From Kocuria salsicia (GTDB lineage Bacteria > Actinomycetota > Actinomycetes > Actinomycetales > Micrococcaceae): DNA of 50,618 nt. The DNA lies in NCBI RefSeq assembly GCF_007681555.1, contig NZ_VELE01000012.1, positions 1 through 50,618 of the forward strand, written 5' to 3'. Made by a program: the position numbers and the translations under genes. Position 1 is the first letter of the stretch, and each line of letters opens with the position of its first letter. Below, piece after piece: positions 48,553-50,618 of the stretch. The notes below the pieces were generated by a model. The model worked only from the letters and a program-made list of their open reading frames with translations. It was not told the DNA's origin and did no database searches.

Positions 48553-48657
48553 AGGGGTTATTGGTGGCAAAAACTCCTATAACCCCCATAACACCATTGA
48601 CCCCCTCAACCCCATTGGCTACCCTGGAGGTAAGGGAAGCAGTGGGGTCAATAACCC
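48553..48657. repeat. AACCCC repeat cluster upstream of parA
   Basis: Contains GGGGTTATTGG, ATAACCCCCATAACACCATTG, TCAACCCCATTGG and GTGGGGTCAATAACCCCTAG, so both orientations are present. It fills the 125 bp before parA and is the best candidate for the partition site and/or parA operator. Confidence 0.6.
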
Positions 48658-48676
48658 CTAGAACAGAGGAGACGCG

Positions 48677-49468
48677 ATGACCGCCGTAGTAGCGATCAGC
48701 AACCAGAAGGGCGGGGTGGGGAAGTCCACCACCACCTACCATCTGGCTCGAGCAGCCCACACCCAGGGAATCCCCACACTGGTCATCGACATGGACCCGC
48801 AGGGCAACATCACCTCGTCGCTGGCAGGGGAGTCGGTCACCGAAGACCAGGCCGGTGTCGCGGATGCCCTGAGCACCCGGGCCCCAGAGACGCTGCAGGA
48901 CGTTCTCGTCCCCACGATCTGGTCGAATGTGACCCTGGCGCCCACCGTCGGTGATGTGCTGGCAGTGGTGCGCGATGAGATGGTCATCGCCGGAGCCGGG
49001 CGGGAATCACGGCTCAAGGAGGCCCTGGCCTCGGTGGTGGCCGACTACGAACTAGTGCTCATCGACTGCCCCCCAAGCCTGGACCAGCTGGCCCTGAACT
49101 CGATGACGGCAGCCAGCCAGGTGCTGGTGATCACCCACCCCGGGCAGTATTCCGCCAACGGACTCGGGCGGCTGCTGGAAACGATCCAGGCGGTGCGCTC
49201 GTTCTACAACCCGCAGCTGCGGGTGGCCGGGGTGCTCATCAACCAGTACGACAGGCAGACCCGCAACGACGGCCACTGGCGTCTGGAGATCGAGCGGGCC
49301 TTGGAGACCAACGAGGTGGCGATGCTGGAGCCGCTGATCCCGAAGCGCGCCATGATCAAGGGCGCCGCCGAAGCTGGCTACGGCCTGGACGAATGGCCCG
49401 AAGCGACGGAGGAAGCCCAGCGCCTCCACGGCCTGTACTCCAGCCACCTGGCCACCCTGCTGTCCTGA
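48677..49468 (+). CDS. parA: ParA partition ATPase
   Basis: 263 residues from ATG 48677 behind CAGAGGAGACGC. Deviant Walker A KGGVGKSTT (11-19), Walker A' VIDMDPQGN and Walker B LVLIDCPPSLDQL are all intact. It has no long N-terminal HTH domain, so it is a type Ib-like ParA that would not itself bind the operator. It positions plasmid copies along the nucleoid. The adjacent small basic protein is the expected centromere-binding partner. Confidence 0.93.
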   Translation: MTAVVAISNQKGGVGKSTTTYHLARAAHTQGIPTLVIDMDPQGNITSSLAGESVTEDQAGVADALSTRAPETLQDVLVPTIWSNVTLAPTVGDVLAVVRDEMVIAGAGRESRLKEALASVVADYELVLIDCPPSLDQLALNSMTAASQVLVITHPGQYSANGLGRLLETIQAVRSFYNPQLRVAGVLINQYDRQTRNDGHWRLEIERALETNEVAMLEPLIPKRAMIKGAAEAGYGLDEWPEATEEAQRLHGLYSSHLATLLS

Positions 49469-49493
49469 CCCTTCCCCGAGGAGAAGAAGAACC

Positions 49494-49943
49494 ATGCCCG
49501 CGCCCCAGCCCCGCACGTCATCACTCACGAAGCGGCACCCCGCCGCCCCCGCCCAGACCGCAAACCACACCGAGGAAGGCCCCACGGTGGCACCTCGGGA
49601 AGAGCCCACGGTCTCTGCTCCTTCCCCGGGGGCCATCCCAGCCCAGGATTCGGGTGTCCAGGCGCCGCCTGCGCAGGCCCCCGCTGCAGAGGCCCCGGCC
49701 GAAAGCGAAGCCCCTGACCGGTCCCGCGGGGGCAGGCCCCGGACGAGGACGGTGAACGGGGAGGTCAAGCGCAAGACGAACTTCTACATCACGCCCAGCG
49801 ACAAGGCTCGGGCGATGCGCGCCCAGCGCATCGGCAGCGTGTACGGCGAAGACATGGACACCTGGACCGGGTTCGTGGAGCGAGCCGTGATGGAGCTGAC
49901 CAAGGAAGTCGAGCGCAAGTACAACGACTCCAAGCCGTTCTAA
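49494..49943 (+). CDS. Small ParB-analogue / centromere-binding protein
   Basis: 149 residues from ATG 49494 behind GAGGAGAAGAAG. A disordered Pro/Ala/Glu-rich half (1-80) is followed by a basic patch (SRGGRPRTRTVNGEVKRKTN) and a ribbon-helix-helix-like end (FYITPSDKARAMRAQR, then MDTWTGFVERAVMELTKEVERKYN). Small RHH proteins of this size and position serve as the centromere-binding partner of type Ib ParA. It is probably the reader of the AACCCC repeats. Confidence 0.75.
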   Translation: MPAPQPRTSSLTKRHPAAPAQTANHTEEGPTVAPREEPTVSAPSPGAIPAQDSGVQAPPAQAPAAEAPAESEAPDRSRGGRPRTRTVNGEVKRKTNFYITPSDKARAMRAQRIGSVYGEDMDTWTGFVERAVMELTKEVERKYNDSKPF

Positions 49944-49964
49944 GGATCGGGGAGTGGGCGTGTC

Positions 49965-50525
49965 TTATGCCGCGTGACCTTGAGCCGGCAGGTGCTCCGC
50001 GGCCCATGCGTGCAGGTCATCTGCTGTCCAGGCCTGCGCCGCAGGAGAGACCATCATCGCCGCCGGCGCCAGCGGATGCTCCTGCAAAGCCTTCTCGAAC
50101 ACCGGGTGAGCGACCCCCAGAAGAAGCGCGGCCTCCTCACTGGTGTACACGCACGTGGCCCGCGGAGATCGCCTCTTGGCGTGCCGGCTGACCTTGTGCA
50201 ACCACAGATCCAACGTGGAGGTGGTCCACACGGGTTTCGGCGTGCCAGTAGATCTGCGGTGAATCGTGGCATTAGCCGGGAGCTTCACCCGGGTCCGCCA
50301 GCTGGTGAACGTGGTGGGAGTAAGCCCCGTGTAGCTGATCGCCGCAGAAGGCGAGAGCAGCTGAATCGGTGACCCAGGCGTGCATTGACTCCACTGCTGG
50401 AGAGTCTCTGCACTCCATGCTGGCTGCGGGCGCCGAGAAGAGCTGGCCGTGAGGACCAGGGCATCGGGGGCTTGTCTCTCGAGCTCCACCCACTCGTTGA
50501 GGGTGAACCTGGTGACGCCGAGCAA
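49965..50525 (-). CDS. Three-module tandem HTH protein, start uncertain
   Basis: The recognised protein has three HTH modules (YYTGQAAASLLGVTR, LLSPSAAISYTGLTP, VYTSEEAALLLGVAH) and is a relative of the four-module protein at 38033-38845, sharing even the PLAPxAxMxSPAAQAW block. The first module extends upstream of the only possible start (TTG at 50525), and a TGA lies in frame at 50604-50606. Either the start lies elsewhere through a frameshift, or the gene is degenerate at its 5' end. Confidence 0.6.
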   Translation of the reverse strand: MLGVTRFTLNEWVELERQAPDALVLTASSSRRPQPAWSAETLQQWSQCTPGSPIQLLSPSAAISYTGLTPTTFTSWRTRVKLPANATIHRRSTGTPKPVWTTSTLDLWLHKVSRHAKRRSPRATCVYTSEEAALLLGVAHPVFEKALQEHPLAPAAMMVSPAAQAWTADDLHAWAAEHLPAQGHAA

Positions 50526-50618
50526 CGAGGCCGCGGCCTGACCTGTGTAGTAGTCGGGACTGCCGCACGAACAGGTGACAGTTGGGGTGTCAGGCCGCGA
50601 GGCTCACGGCGGGGTTCA

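Overview
The window is a very GC-rich actinobacterial accessory replicon. Codon use, a ParA partition locus, an iteron-type origin and DUF3093, CmtR-like and MntR genes suggest the Micrococcales (Micrococcaceae-like), most likely a plasmid or plasmid contig. No rRNA, tRNA or CRISPR array was seen.

Region 1 (1-6.8 kb) is a string of small plasmid genes. Seven of them are each preceded by the same unit: a promoter (TTGCAC-like -35, 16-17 bp, TATTGT -10), a T-rich initial transcribed stretch, a short leader hairpin whose GGGGC/GCCCC stem is constant while its loop varies, and an AGGAGG ribosome site. A 12-bp repeat, GGCGCTCGC(G/A)GT, lies between these genes. Products include a beta-sliding-clamp-like protein, a DUF3846 protein, a DUF4258-HicA fusion and several unknowns. 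Region 2 (6.9-9.9 kb) holds a RelA/SpoT-fold protein with an unknown partner gene, then an IS3-family element beside a broken gene.

Region 3 (10.2-21.4 kb) is metal and redox cargo: MntR with an mntH broken by an in-frame TGA, two CmtR-like repressors each coupled to a cation diffusion transporter, a ZIP fragment, an NlpC/P60 hydrolase behind a c-di-AMP riboswitch, and a DsbA-like / CopD-CtaG / VKOR run. Region 4 (21.6-34.6 kb) has a composite-transposon shape: two apparently identical 1350-bp IS3-family copies in direct orientation enclose an M23 protein, an M56 protease with a BlaI repressor, the cytochrome bd operon cydA-cydB-cydDC behind a 55-nt perfect palindrome, and an aquaporin cut by the second IS.

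Region 5 (34.6-42.4 kb) is plasmid-type accessory sequence: an unknown membrane protein, YdiL-like HTH proteins, a protein made of four tandem HTH modules, a CPBP membrane protease, and umuDC behind an SOS box. Region 6 (42.4-50.6 kb) is the maintenance core: two winged-helix proteins, an origin with 22-23-bp iterons, a Rep protein that looks like a divergent protein-primed family B DNA polymerase, a basic HTH protein, ParA with a small DNA-binding partner, and a second tandem-HTH protein. Clusters of AACCCC repeats sit near parA, the origin and the left end and may be partition sites.
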